Translations under genes and position numbers: made by a program | The notes under the pieces: model-generated | Databases searched by the model: none | Told to the model about the DNA's origin: nothing | Seen by the model: the letters and a program-made list of their open reading frames with translations, nothing else | NCBI GenBank assembly: GCA_947447665.1 | Contig: CANFJX010000001.1 | Span: 1-64,000 of the forward strand | Length of the DNA: 64,000 nt | Direction: 5' to 3' | Source of the DNA: Bacteriovoracaceae bacterium | Lineage (GTDB): Bacteria; Bdellovibrionota; UBA1018 | Part shown: in pieces, positions 1-8,202 of the stretch | Position numbering within the stretch: the stretch's first letter is position 1 | How the letters are laid out: each line of letters starts with the position of its first letter

Positions 1-257
1 ACGCGCATAACGTGAGAGAGCTTTTCTGCTCCGTTTTCGTAACTCAGTTGCTGATGCACGTGATTACTCATCAGGCAGAAGGCATGAAGTTTGACTGAAC
101 CGGACGATCCTCGGTGCTTCAAACCGAAAATCAGACTCTGAAAGAAAAGCCCTTTAGCATTGGGACGCTCCAGCAGGTACTCGCGGTTGTGGCACCTCCA
201 AAAAAGGTGAACAATTCCAGAAGACTGTGAAAGTACGGAAAATCGAGAGGCTCGCAT
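1..257 (-). CDS. REP-associated tyrosine transposase (Y1/IS200-like), 3' part outside window
   Basis: The minus-strand reading from ATG at 257 to the window edge contains RCHNREYLL, then LHAFCLMSNHVHQQLSYENG. This is the conserved start of the Y1_Tnp fold, including the HUH metal-binding motif (N-H-V-H). Family members usually have about 200 or more residues; about 85 are visible, and the catalytic tyrosine would lie beyond position 1, so intactness cannot be judged. RAYT proteins are single-copy domesticated relatives of IS200/IS605 transposases that act on short palindromic REP sequences. The start is uncertain, because no clear ribosome-binding site precedes 257. Family assignment is fairly sure; activity is unknown. 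Confidence 0.75.
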   Translation of the reverse strand, partial: MRASRFSVLSQSSGIVHLFWRCHNREYLLERPNAKGLFFQSLIFGLKHRGSSGSVKLHAFCLMSNHVHQQLSYENGAEKLSHVMR

Positions 258-299
258 AGCCAGCAGCGATATGAAAGAACCGAGCCAAAATGGTGCTCC

Positions 300-339
300 G
301 TCCCCTCTCCCCAATGCTCGTCCCCTCTCCCTAATGCTC
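300..339. repeat. 20-bp tandem direct repeat, two copies
   Basis: Positions 300-319 and 320-339 carry the same 20-mer (gtcccctctccccaatgctc) with one C/T difference. A partial copy (tgctccg) precedes them. The repeat lies upstream of the transposase-like gene and of the divergent fibre-like gene. A 5-bp inverted repeat (gtgtc/gacac, 341-345 and 352-356) follows. Function unknown; it may be a slippage product or a protein-binding site. Confidence 0.7.
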
Positions 340-407
340 CGTGTCTCAACTGACACATTCAACTAATTTATTTTTACTGTATATTTAAATTATAGGTTCA
401 ATCGATC

Positions 408-1349
408 ATGCTGGAACTGAAGACTAGAACTCATTTACGCTGTTATCTAAATCCACTCGGCATTCTAGCGGGTCTTCTTTCTTTTATGAGCACCCCAAGC
501 GCTCTGTGCGCAACTCCATCACCGTCACCATCGCCTTGCTCTGTTTCGACGGTCCAGATCCCTGTTCCTCCCACTGGATTTAGCGTCGGAGCTTCCAATA
601 ACGCCCTCTTTATTTCCCAAAGCGGAAACGTCGGCATCGGAACCAGCACCCCCACGGCTCAACTCGAGGTAGCCGGGAGCTCAGGCACAACCCTGACAGT
701 CACTAACTCATCTCCAACCCAACTTCTCTCCATTGACACCTCTGGTGCAACTCAAATTGGCTCGGCGAGTTTAAACCAACCCCTCAGTCTCTACGCTGAC
801 CAATTGAACTTTAAACAAACTCTAACTACAGGTTCTGGCACCACTCTTTTCGACGGCAACCTCAGCATTAATGTCAACCCAATCCCGTCCTCTTCTCCTG
901 CCCCTGCTCCGTCCCCCCTCGCGCTCGGTCTTGGACTCCAAGTCGGCAGTGGGCCGGGGCCAGGACTCAATCTCAAAACGGGTGTTGCCCCAACCCTCGC
1001 CATTTGGGGTTCGCCCACCTTTCGGACTGTGACTCCAGCATTAAGTATCACCTTACAAACACAGCCACTTCTTCTGGTGCAAAAAGTCGTGAGCTCCGGG
1101 AGCTCCGCTAATGTGGGAATCAATGAAGCCCAACCCCAGGAAAACTTAGATCTAGGCGGAACACTCTCAGTGAATGGTGATTTGATTCAATTCACCAAGC
1201 AAAACTTTGCCCCCCCTTGTCCGATGAGTGGGGACGGCGCCTCAAGCCGACTAGGAGCCATGGCACTCACTTCCCTTTACACCCTTTGCATTTGCACCAA
1301 CTCAGGCTGGCAGGACAGCTACACCGCTGCCAGCTGTCAATGGAGGTAG
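408..1349 (+). CDS. secreted tail-fibre-like protein, tandem paralogue 1
   Basis: The protein has 313 residues. A hydrophobic segment near residues 16-35, ending ALCA, looks like a signal peptide and is followed by a Pro/Ser-rich linker. At about residues 72-90 it has SGNVGIGTSTPTAQLEVAGS, a motif typical of phage tail-fibre and bacterial fibre or adhesin proteins. The middle is Ser/Thr/Gly-rich and low in charge, with a second Pro-rich stretch near 158-170. The last 35 residues form a Cys/Trp module (LCIC, then GW, then CQW) shared with the next gene. Bdellovibrio uses chimeric fibre proteins with this motif to contact prey, so a surface-contact role is an inference. No enzyme motif is visible. 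There are 3 bases before the next open frame, so co-transcription is likely. Confidence 0.7.
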   Translation: MLELKTRTHLRCYLNPLGILAGLLSFMSTPSALCATPSPSPSPCSVSTVQIPVPPTGFSVGASNNALFISQSGNVGIGTSTPTAQLEVAGSSGTTLTVTNSSPTQLLSIDTSGATQIGSASLNQPLSLYADQLNFKQTLTTGSGTTLFDGNLSINVNPIPSSSPAPAPSPLALGLGLQVGSGPGPGLNLKTGVAPTLAIWGSPTFRTVTPALSITLQTQPLLLVQKVVSSGSSANVGINEAQPQENLDLGGTLSVNGDLIQFTKQNFAPPCPMSGDGASSRLGAMALTSLYTLCICTNSGWQDSYTAASCQWR

Positions 1350-1352
1350 TGA

Positions 1353-2276
1353 TTGAACATGAAAACGAGTCAAACTAGACTGAACGATTCCCTCCAAATG
1401 CTCGTTTTCTGCTACCTCGGGATGCTACTACCCCAACCCGTTTTCGCCGACAACAGCTGCACACTCAGCATGCCTTCGAATTTCTCTACCACTTACAATC
1501 TGCCCAGCAACGTAGCGATTGGAGGCTCCTCCCTCATCGGCACAACCAGTGGCAACATTGGAATCGGAACCAGCCCGAACCAAAGAGTCCGACTCGATAT
1601 CGCTAGCAAGTCTCCATCTTCCTCTCCCCTTTTGATCACCGATCAGACCAACTCACTTTTTAAGCTAGATAACAGCGGCAATATCAACGTCGGAAAGCCC
1701 AGCCAAACCCAACCCATCCAAATTAATTCCCAGAGCATCGTGGCCAACGGCAACGTTTCCGTTGCGAACGGAGCAACCTTCAATGGGCTACTCAAGTTCA
1801 ATCCTACATCCTCCGTCGTTGCCGTGGGAGGAAACCTCAGTTTAAAAACGGGCTCTACCGACTCAACAACGTCTCTGGTCGTTCGCGGCCCCGACGCTCT
1901 TTCGAGTAGCCCCGCGCTCCAAATCAGCGATTCGTCTGGATCTAACCTCATGACCGTCATGGATGACGGGAGGGTCGGAATCGGGCCCATCCCCGCTGGT
2001 TCCCGCAAAATCAGTGCTACGAGCGCTCCCGATCCGTGGCCTGCTCAGGCTCTCGAGGTCGCAGGCTCCATCAGAGTGAGCAGCGGCTTTGTTACCCTTA
2101 AGCAACAACCAGTCGGGAGCGCTACTTCTACCCCCCCCGCCTCCCTCACCGCCTGCTCTCCCACTCTGGATGGTGCAGTCGTACTCACCGCAAACCACGG
2201 CTTATGCGTTTGCGTGGGTGCCGGTGGGATCTGGTACAGCACGCAGGGTGGTAGTTTCGCATGTAAGTGGAACTAA
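1353..2276 (+). CDS. secreted tail-fibre-like protein, tandem paralogue 2
   Basis: The protein has 307 residues from a TTG at 1353. GGAGG at 1342-1346 is 6 bases before it; an ATG at 1359 is the alternative and gives 305 residues. An N-terminal signal peptide ends near PVFA. SGNIGIGTSPNQRVRLDIAS at about residues 67-85 repeats the fibre motif, and a second GRVGIGP copy lies near 205-212. Like its neighbour it is Ser/Thr/Gly-rich. It ends with a Cys/Trp module (LCVC, then GIWY, then CKW) aligned with that of the upstream protein, which shows that the two are duplicates. Likely secreted and surface-exposed. Function is not established by sequence. Confidence 0.7.
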   Translation: MNMKTSQTRLNDSLQMLVFCYLGMLLPQPVFADNSCTLSMPSNFSTTYNLPSNVAIGGSSLIGTTSGNIGIGTSPNQRVRLDIASKSPSSSPLLITDQTNSLFKLDNSGNINVGKPSQTQPIQINSQSIVANGNVSVANGATFNGLLKFNPTSSVVAVGGNLSLKTGSTDSTTSLVVRGPDALSSSPALQISDSSGSNLMTVMDDGRVGIGPIPAGSRKISATSAPDPWPAQALEVAGSIRVSSGFVTLKQQPVGSATSTPPASLTACSPTLDGAVVLTANHGLCVCVGAGGIWYSTQGGSFACKWN

Positions 2277-2334
2277 CTACCCAGCTCCCCACTCCCCTTG
2301 TCTTTCTGCGCCGTAAACATTAGAGTGCGTCCCT

Positions 2335-3582
2335 ATGAACCCCGCTATGAACTCCAAAGACGGCACTCGCTCATCACCTCTTTTTATTATTTTTACTACG
2401 GTTTTAATCGATTTGATTGGATTTGGGATGGTCATCCCGCTGATCGGTCTTTATGGGCGTCATTATGGTGCTACGGGCGTTCAACTTTCGATTCTAGGTG
2501 GGATTTACTCCATGATGCAGTTTTTTTTCGCTCCGCTTTGGGGAGCACTCTCGGATCGGGTAGGACGAAGGCCCGTTCTCCTGATTTCTCTCGCAGGCTC
2601 GACCCTTTCGTATGTCGCCTTTGCGCTTGCCCCCAGTTATATTTGGCTCGTTACATCTCGAGCTTTGGGCGGGATTTTTGCTGCAAATATTTCGACCGCC
2701 CAGGCCTATATCGCCGACGTGACCACTCCTCAAGAACGAGCCAAGGGAATGGGTCTCCTAGGAGCCGCCTTTGGAATTGGATTTACCCTCGGACCGCCCC
2801 TGGGCGGAATCGCCTCAGTGAAGCTAGGTTTGGCAGCCCCCGGCCTGATTGCCGCTTTAATCTGTGGCCTGAATGCGCTCTTGGCAGTCTTCCGACTACC
2901 AGAAAGCTTTCCGCCAGAACTCCGACTCAAATTGAATGAAAACCCGGCAGCGAACAAAATTCGAAAAAAATGGTTCAGCATGCATCAACTCACTCAGGCG
3001 TTTCAGAAGCCAGAACTTCGAGTTTTATTTCTCACTTTTTTTGCAGTGACTTTTGCGTTCTCCACCATGGAGCAAACATTCTCCCTCTTGTTTCAAAGCA
3101 AATTTGGATTTGAAACCGGCGAGGCAGGCTATCGGACCGGATTAGTGCTCATGGTCGCTGGTCTGGTCGGCGCATTAATTCAGGGAGGAATGATCCGCAA
3201 GTTGGTAGCAAAATGGGGTGAGCGGCGACTACTACTCGCTGGCCTGGCAGTCAGCGCGATCGTCATGGCGATGTTTCCATGGAGCCCGAGCTATCCGCTC
3301 TATTTTCTCATCGTTTTACCGATGGCATTGGGCAGCAGCCTAATCAACCCCAGTTTAAACTCGCTGATCTCCAAGGCGGCCACGGCTCAAGAACAAGGAA
3401 GCACCCTCGGCGTATCGCAAGGTCTCGGAAGCCTTGCTCGAGCACTCGGACCCTTTTGCGGTCTACTGACTTTCGCTATCGCACCCGAAATCCCGTACCT
3501 GATTTCGAGCTCAATCTACGCTCTGCTCCTCTTTTTTGGTGCCCAGTGGATCCGTGAATCTAGGAAAACAGCAACCCATTAA
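2335..3582 (+). CDS. MFS transporter, tetracycline/multidrug efflux-like
   Basis: The 415-residue inner-membrane protein has about 12 hydrophobic segments. After the second segment it carries major facilitator motif A, GALSDRVGRRPVLL, and near residues 145-155 a GFTLGPPLGG motif of drug:H+ antiporters. The closest subgroup by eye is the TCR/Tet type (compare LIDLIGFGMVIPLI at the N-terminus). It probably exports a small molecule using the proton gradient; the substrate cannot be read. ATG at 2335 is used, and ATG 2347 is also possible, since neither has a clear ribosome-binding site. The 3' end overlaps the convergent AEC gene by 23 bases. Confidence 0.85.
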   Translation: MNPAMNSKDGTRSSPLFIIFTTVLIDLIGFGMVIPLIGLYGRHYGATGVQLSILGGIYSMMQFFFAPLWGALSDRVGRRPVLLISLAGSTLSYVAFALAPSYIWLVTSRALGGIFAANISTAQAYIADVTTPQERAKGMGLLGAAFGIGFTLGPPLGGIASVKLGLAAPGLIAALICGLNALLAVFRLPESFPPELRLKLNENPAANKIRKKWFSMHQLTQAFQKPELRVLFLTFFAVTFAFSTMEQTFSLLFQSKFGFETGEAGYRTGLVLMVAGLVGALIQGGMIRKLVAKWGERRLLLAGLAVSAIVMAMFPWSPSYPLYFLIVLPMALGSSLINPSLNSLISKAATAQEQGSTLGVSQGLGSLARALGPFCGLLTFAIAPEIPYLISSSIYALLLFFGAQWIRESRKTATH

Positions 3583-4477
3583 GCAACGGGACGGTCAAAA
3601 AAGACAGGGGAATACCAAGCCCCACCATCAGGCCTGCAAGCTCCTCATCAAAACCAAACTCTACTGCCAAAATTCCTGAGCTGATCATTGGAGCCATGGC
3701 CGATTGAATCAGCGTGATTTGAGTTTCACGCGCGATCGATCCGTACCAGAACATCGAACCCACACAAAACAAAACAGGCACCAAGAGGAGCTTAAAGCCT
3801 AGCCCTAAAACTAGCTTCGACTGGTAGCGCCTCAGCACTGAGCGATCCAATCTGAGCTGGTATCCCACGGAGACCATCGCCAGCGGGGTAATCGTGCCAG
3901 CTAAGCGCGTCAGAACTTCGTCCAGGGCCGGATGAAAAGGAACCCAGCGCAAGCACAAGCCCAAAATCAGAGCGTAAAAGGGTGGAAACGTTGAAATCTT
4001 CTTAAAAAAACTATTCCAAGAAAAAACTCTCCCGGAAAACTGGCACCCCACCATTAAACCTACTGTGGATAAAATTAAAAAAGAACCCAATTGATCTGAG
4101 AGCATTCCTACTGAAATCGACTCCGGCCCCAAAAGCGCCTCCAACATGGGAAACCCTACGAACGATGTATTCCCCAAGCCGCCGGTCAAGATCAAAGCGC
4201 CTACTTGCTTGCGGGTGAGTTGGAAAGTTTTTCCTAGAACGATAAAAAAGCAATAACTCATCAAGAACAACAACCAAGGCATCAAAATCGGAAAAATTGC
4301 AGAAGCGCCGAAAGACACCCGGTGAAATTGATAGATCATCATCGCGGGCAAGGAGATGTGAAAAATAAACTGATTGAGTACCGCAGGGGTCTCTTTCGGG
4401 AACTTAGGGGTCCATCGCAATAGGATCCCTGCAAACAAGCAGAAGAAAAGAATACCGAAATTTGCCATGCGGACCAT
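3560..4477 (-). CDS. AEC-family (auxin efflux carrier-like) transporter
   Basis: The 305-residue polytopic membrane protein begins with a hydrophobic helix and LNQFIFHISLPAMMIY. It later has GGLGNTSFVGFPMLEALLG, the signature of the membrane transport protein family PF03547 (bacterial members move organic acids or amino acids). About ten hydrophobic segments are visible, matching the family. ATG 4477 is taken; ATG 4468 is 9 bases inside. It starts divergently from the EVE gene, with about 19 bases between, so promoters must overlap coding sequence. Its end overlaps the MFS gene. Confidence 0.85.
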   Translation of the reverse strand: MVRMANFGILFFCLFAGILLRWTPKFPKETPAVLNQFIFHISLPAMMIYQFHRVSFGASAIFPILMPWLLFLMSYCFFIVLGKTFQLTRKQVGALILTGGLGNTSFVGFPMLEALLGPESISVGMLSDQLGSFLILSTVGLMVGCQFSGRVFSWNSFFKKISTFPPFYALILGLCLRWVPFHPALDEVLTRLAGTITPLAMVSVGYQLRLDRSVLRRYQSKLVLGLGFKLLLVPVLFCVGSMFWYGSIARETQITLIQSAMAPMISSGILAVEFGFDEELAGLMVGLGIPLSFLTVPLLNGLLFS

Positions 4478-4496
4478 CTTATGCGAAAAACGGCGA

Positions 4497-4916
4497 ATGT
4501 CACAATCCTATTGGCTTCTCAAGACAGAACCCGAGACTTACCGCTTTTCCCAACTCATCCGCGACGGAAAGACGAACTGGGACCACGTACGCAACTTTCA
4601 AGCCAGAAACTACCTGCGGCAAGCGCAAGTAGGAGACCGCGCGCTCATTTACCACAGCGGTGCGGACAAAGCAGTGGTTGGCATCGCTGAAGTAGTGCGA
4701 GCCCAGTACCCAGATCCCGATCCAGAAAAAGCAGGGGACTGGGTTCAGATTGATCTTGTGCCCGTGGAGCCTTTATCAAGACCCATTTCTTTGGCAGAAC
4801 TCAAAGCCAACCCCAAGCTGAAGGACCTGATCCTGATCAAACAATCCAGATTGTCTGTGATGCCGGTCACTCCAGCTCACTATAAAATCATCTGCCAACT
4901 TGGAGCCCAAAAATGA
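4497..4916 (+). CDS. EVE domain-containing protein
   Basis: The 139-residue protein consists almost entirely of an EVE (PUA/YTH-like) domain: SYWLLKTEPETYRFSQL at the start, then WDHVRNFQARNYLR, VGDRALIYHSG and GIAEVV. EVE proteins (THYN1-like) bind modified bases in nucleic acids; the ligand here is unknown. The start is the ATG directly before SQSYWLL, since an upstream in-frame extension would overlap the divergent transporter and is not conserved. The stop overlaps the start of the next gene by ATGA (4913-4916), indicating translational coupling. Confidence 0.88.
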   Translation: MSQSYWLLKTEPETYRFSQLIRDGKTNWDHVRNFQARNYLRQAQVGDRALIYHSGADKAVVGIAEVVRAQYPDPDPEKAGDWVQIDLVPVEPLSRPISLAELKANPKLKDLILIKQSRLSVMPVTPAHYKIICQLGAQK

Positions 4917-5461
4917 CTCAAGATCAGATAAATCACCCAGTAGACCTAGCCGCCCAGTGGCCTCGACCGAATTGGGAACCGTTCCGAGTTGCTCCAACCG
5001 GTGAGTGGGGAGACCTCTCCCGTTCTCTCACCACACTGCAGGGGGTCGGCGATCGGCTCAGATCAGCCGCTTTTGCAGAAATTCAAGCCCGCGAGGCTTT
5101 TCTTTGGGCTGCATCGCACTATGAAGACGCTGAGCCCGCCCTCAAAGAAGCCTGGCTCAGTTTGTCAGGTGAGGAAAACAAACACCTTCAGTGGCTTCTC
5201 ACCCGAATGGATGAGCTCCAGCTTGACGTTCGAGAACGAAGTGTTTCGGATCACCTTTGGGTGTCGCTCATGAGATGTTCTTCTGCACGGGATTTTGCGC
5301 TTTTCATGGCCAACGCAGAAGAACGAGGGCGCAAGGCGGGGGTCCGATTTTATGAAGCGCTTCTTAAAACCGATCCGATCAGTGCTAAAATCTTTGGGCA
5401 AATCGCAGAAGAGGAAGTCGCCCACATCGCGCTCGCCCAAAAGTTTTTTGTGGCTCGCTGA
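4913..5461 (+). CDS. DUF455-type ferritin-like protein
   Basis: The 182-residue soluble helical protein has carboxylate/histidine motifs spaced as in di-iron ferritin-like proteins: EIQAREAFLWA, SGEENKHLQWL, ANAEERGRKAG and EEEVAHIALA. This pattern fits the DUF455 family, related to the MiaE-like ferritin superfamily. The substrate is unknown. It is translationally coupled to the EVE gene. It ends 9 bases before a strong GC-rich hairpin (5470-5506). Confidence 0.75.
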   Translation: MTQDQINHPVDLAAQWPRPNWEPFRVAPTGEWGDLSRSLTTLQGVGDRLRSAAFAEIQAREAFLWAASHYEDAEPALKEAWLSLSGEENKHLQWLLTRMDELQLDVRERSVSDHLWVSLMRCSSARDFALFMANAEERGRKAGVRFYEALLKTDPISAKIFGQIAEEEVAHIALAQKFFVAR

Positions 5462-5469
5462 TTGCAGCT

Positions 5470-5506
5470 GGGTCACGGTGTGGAACAGGGTTCCACACCG
5501 TGGCCC
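5470..5506. terminator. 17-bp GC-rich hairpin between convergent genes
   Basis: gggtcacggtgtggaac (5470-5486) and gttccacaccgtggccc (5490-5506) are inverted repeats over 17 bp, with one G-T wobble and a 3-base loop. It lies between the 3' ends of the DUF455 gene and dut, where a bidirectional transcription stop is expected. It lacks a T-run on either side, so either it is a factor-dependent 3'-end stabiliser or it is a REP-like palindrome. Confidence 0.6.
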
Positions 5507-5544
5507 GGAGGTTAAACAGGTTCGCCCTCTGGGCCACATTTCTA

Positions 5545-5991
5545 TTAGCGGCCCGTACTTCCAAATCCGCCCTTACCCCGCTGAGTTTCGTCCAAATGCT
5601 CGACTTCCCGAACGGCAGGGGTCGCTATCGGCAAAATCAAAAGCTGAGCAATCCGCTCTCCGCGCTTGAGCTGAACTGCCTCTTTCGAGATATTCCACAA
5701 AACGATGTGAACTTCTCCTCGATAACCTGCATCGATGATTCCACCCGCCGACTTAATCCCCTTCTTAGCCAAAGAAGATCGGTCCGCGACCATTCCCACG
5801 TGTCCTGCAGGGATAGCTAAAGCAATTCCTGTCTTCACGACCTTGCCTTGCCCCGATTCGAGAAGGACATCCTCCAGATTATAGAGATCTAATCCCGCAT
5901 CATCTGGGTGTGCGCGAGTAGGAAGTGTGGCTTCCGACGAAACTCGTAGAATATCAATTAAATTTGGTTTATGGTGCTTCTCACTCAACAT
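5545..5991 (-). CDS. dut: dUTP diphosphatase
   Basis: The 148-residue trimeric dUTPase hydrolyses dUTP to dUMP, keeping uracil out of DNA and feeding dTMP synthesis. Family motifs are all present in order: DDAGLDLYN (motif I), GMVADRSSLAKKG (II), GGIIDAGYRGEV with the catalytic Asp (III), KRGERIAQLLI (IV) and the C-terminal GKGGFGSTGR arm (V). The start is ATG at 5991, preceded by AGAGGAG 7 bases upstream. Longer in-frame versions would run through the HAD gene. The ATG directly abuts the divergent HAD start (CATATG). Confidence 0.95.
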   Translation of the reverse strand: MLSEKHHKPNLIDILRVSSEATLPTRAHPDDAGLDLYNLEDVLLESGQGKVVKTGIALAIPAGHVGMVADRSSLAKKGIKSAGGIIDAGYRGEVHIVLWNISKEAVQLKRGERIAQLLILPIATPAVREVEHLDETQRGKGGFGSTGR

Positions 5992-6738
5992 ATGATTACT
6001 CCTCTTAAGACTCGTCCGAATCCTTTTCACTCTGCCCAAGTCACTACACTGCCGCGCGCAGTGCTCTTTGACTATGATGGCGTTCTGGTTGCCAGCGAAC
6101 CTATCCATTTATCCGCTTGGATGCAACTCTTGGATGAGCTTCATCTCCCCAGAAATCTGGACTTAATTAAAAACTTAGTCGGAAAAACCGCCCCTGAAAT
6201 TTTAAGGCGTGTCTTTCTCGAGCATCGGCCCGACCATCAACCAACGGACGAGGAGCTCCAAAAACTCGCCCAGAGGAAAAACGAATTCTACATCGCTTCG
6301 ATGACCACAAAGCTCGTGACTTTTCCCGGAGTTTTTGAGGGACTTCAGTGGCTCAAGCAAAACGACATCCGTACCGCTGTCGTCTCCAACGGGCGCCGCA
6401 ACGAGCTGCTCAGGACCATGAACCACCTTAAGCTGACACCTTTTTTTAATGAAATCATCTCCCGTGATGATGCGAGATCTGCAAAGCCAGACCCACTCCC
6501 TTATTTGATGGGAGCGGCATCACTTGGAGTGAGCATCGAAAGCTGTGTCGCCATCGAGGATTCTCCCACAGGACTTGAGGCAGCTCTCCGCGCTGAGATT
6601 CCGGCTGCTGCTGTTCTCACGAGCTTTAAGAGGGCCGAGCTGGAAACCCCTGTACCGGGACTTCCTCACCTTCGGCCCTTTTGGATTGGTGATTCGATTC
6701 AGAACTTTTTTGATTGGCTAAAAACTTTGAGCAAGTGA
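5992..6738 (+). CDS. HAD-superfamily phosphatase, beta-phosphoglucomutase-like
   Basis: The 248-residue HAD subfamily I hydrolase has motif I FDYDGVLVASEP (nucleophile Asp and acid Asp), motif II VVSNGRR, motif III lysine in KPDPLPY, and motif IV VAIEDSPTG. The helical cap between motifs I and II is of the beta-phosphoglucomutase/GPH type. The substrate, a small phosphorylated metabolite, is not readable. The first conserved block lies about 30 residues in. ATG 5992 is chosen because 5971 would lie inside dut; neither has a clear ribosome-binding site. The 3' end overlaps hisS by 40 bases. Confidence 0.82.
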   Translation: MITPLKTRPNPFHSAQVTTLPRAVLFDYDGVLVASEPIHLSAWMQLLDELHLPRNLDLIKNLVGKTAPEILRRVFLEHRPDHQPTDEELQKLAQRKNEFYIASMTTKLVTFPGVFEGLQWLKQNDIRTAVVSNGRRNELLRTMNHLKLTPFFNEIISRDDARSAKPDPLPYLMGAASLGVSIESCVAIEDSPTGLEAALRAEIPAAAVLTSFKRAELETPVPGLPHLRPFWIGDSIQNFFDWLKTLSK

Positions 6739-8030
6739 TCCTTAAGATCCTCGCTCTGAACGTCGATCTCCACGCCTGACTTAAAATCTTTGAGCTTAAA
6801 GATACCGCTCGACCACTCGTTCTCTCCAGCCACCAAAACCCATCGATAACCTTGCTCCGAAGCAAAACGAAACTGATTTTTGATTTTGCCCGAGTCGGGA
6901 AAAACATCCACGCTCAGCCCAAGACCTCTCAACTCTGCAGCCAAAGCACAGATACGGGGCCGGAGTGATTCATCAAAAACAGGCAAAAACAAAATCGGAG
7001 AATCCGACTGAGACTCTTTTTCCAGCTCGGCAAGAAGAAGGACTAACCGCTCGAAGCCAATACTAATACCGCAAGCCGGAACCTCTTGGCCGCTCCATCG
7101 CCCAATGAGGCGGTCATAGCGCCCTCCACCGCCGAACGAATATCCTGCCGAAGCGTGCCGTAACTCAAAGACCGGGCCCGTATAATAGCCCATGCCCCGC
7201 ACGAGCGAGGGATCAAAAACGATCCCAGTCAGCGGCAAATGGAGCGACTGCAAGGTCGACACTAAAGTTCGAAGATCATTTCCAGCTTCAGCATGAAACT
7301 CGACAGCTTGATCGAGCGTCAGCTGCCCCTCTAAAACGGGCTGAACATCAGACGGCAAAGATTCTCCCAAAGCTTCCCTGAGTTGCTCGAGGAGCACGGA
7401 TATCTCGACTTTATCTTTCTTATCCATGATCACGGCGAACTGCTCAACCTTAGGCCCGGTAAACCCAAATTTTTCAGCCATGGCCTGAATCAGGCGACGA
7501 TCATTCACTCTTAACTCAAACCCTGAGGCTCCCACCGACTGGAGGGCGAACGCAGCGGCTTGAATCACTTCAATCTCAGCCCCCAAACCTTTCGCACCGA
7601 CGATATCAACATCACATTGAATGAACTCACGATATCGGCCCTTTTGTGCCCGCTCTGCTCTCCAAACCGGCCCAATGTGAAAAACCTTCCAAGGCATCTG
7701 GATCTTGCCCCGATGAAGGGCAACGACACGAGACAACGGCAAGGTGAGATCAAAGCGTAGCCCAAACTCCGCAATCCGATTTTCATCCCCTGAGGGTAAG
7801 GCTTCAGCTAACTTTTCGCCTCGCTTAAGGATCTTGAAAATGAGTTTTTCATTTTCCTCACCGCCACCGCCACCCATGAGGAGATCCAAATTTTCGACCA
7901 CCGGGGTCTCCAGAGGGAGAAACCCGAAGGACTGATAAACATGAGAAATCTGATTCATCAAAAAAAGGCGGCGTTTTGCTTCTTGATTCAAAAAGTCTCG
8001 AAAGCCCGAGGGCGGGTGCACTGAAATCAT
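6699..8030 (-). CDS. hisS: histidine--tRNA ligase
   Basis: The 443-residue class II aminoacyl-tRNA synthetase attaches His to tRNA-His. It shows PSGFRDFL at the start, class II motif 2 (VWRAERAQKGRYREFIQCD), the HisRS-specific GMGYYTGPVFE, and motif 3 (CGISIGFERL). A C-terminal anticodon-binding domain follows (about residues 345-443). The length is slightly above the 424 of E. coli. ATG 8030 fits the conserved N-terminus. It overlaps the convergent HAD gene by 40 bases. Confidence 0.96.
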   Translation of the reverse strand: MISVHPPSGFRDFLNQEAKRRLFLMNQISHVYQSFGFLPLETPVVENLDLLMGGGGGEENEKLIFKILKRGEKLAEALPSGDENRIAEFGLRFDLTLPLSRVVALHRGKIQMPWKVFHIGPVWRAERAQKGRYREFIQCDVDIVGAKGLGAEIEVIQAAAFALQSVGASGFELRVNDRRLIQAMAEKFGFTGPKVEQFAVIMDKKDKVEISVLLEQLREALGESLPSDVQPVLEGQLTLDQAVEFHAEAGNDLRTLVSTLQSLHLPLTGIVFDPSLVRGMGYYTGPVFELRHASAGYSFGGGGRYDRLIGRWSGQEVPACGISIGFERLVLLLAELEKESQSDSPILFLPVFDESLRPRICALAAELRGLGLSVDVFPDSGKIKNQFRFASEQGYRWVLVAGENEWSSGIFKLKDFKSGVEIDVQSEDLKDHLLKVFSQSKKF

Positions 8031-8202
8031 AGGCGAACATTAGCAGAGGAGGGTCCCGTGCTCCACCTCTTTTTCTTATCAAATACAACGCTAAAAGAGC
8101 CAATGGCAGGGTTCTTGGCAAATTTGAAAATTGCCTTTAAAATCTATCAGGAACTTATATCATATTAAATAGGCGGTGCCGGATGTCTCACATTCACCCA
8201 AG

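Noticed and set aside
131..358. 75-residue minus-strand frame (start 358)
   Set aside because: It is in another frame from the transposase-like reading, which alone shows the conserved HUH motif.
2298..2939. 213-residue plus-strand frame inside the MFS gene
   Set aside because: Arg/Ser-rich shadow of the transporter, with no motif.
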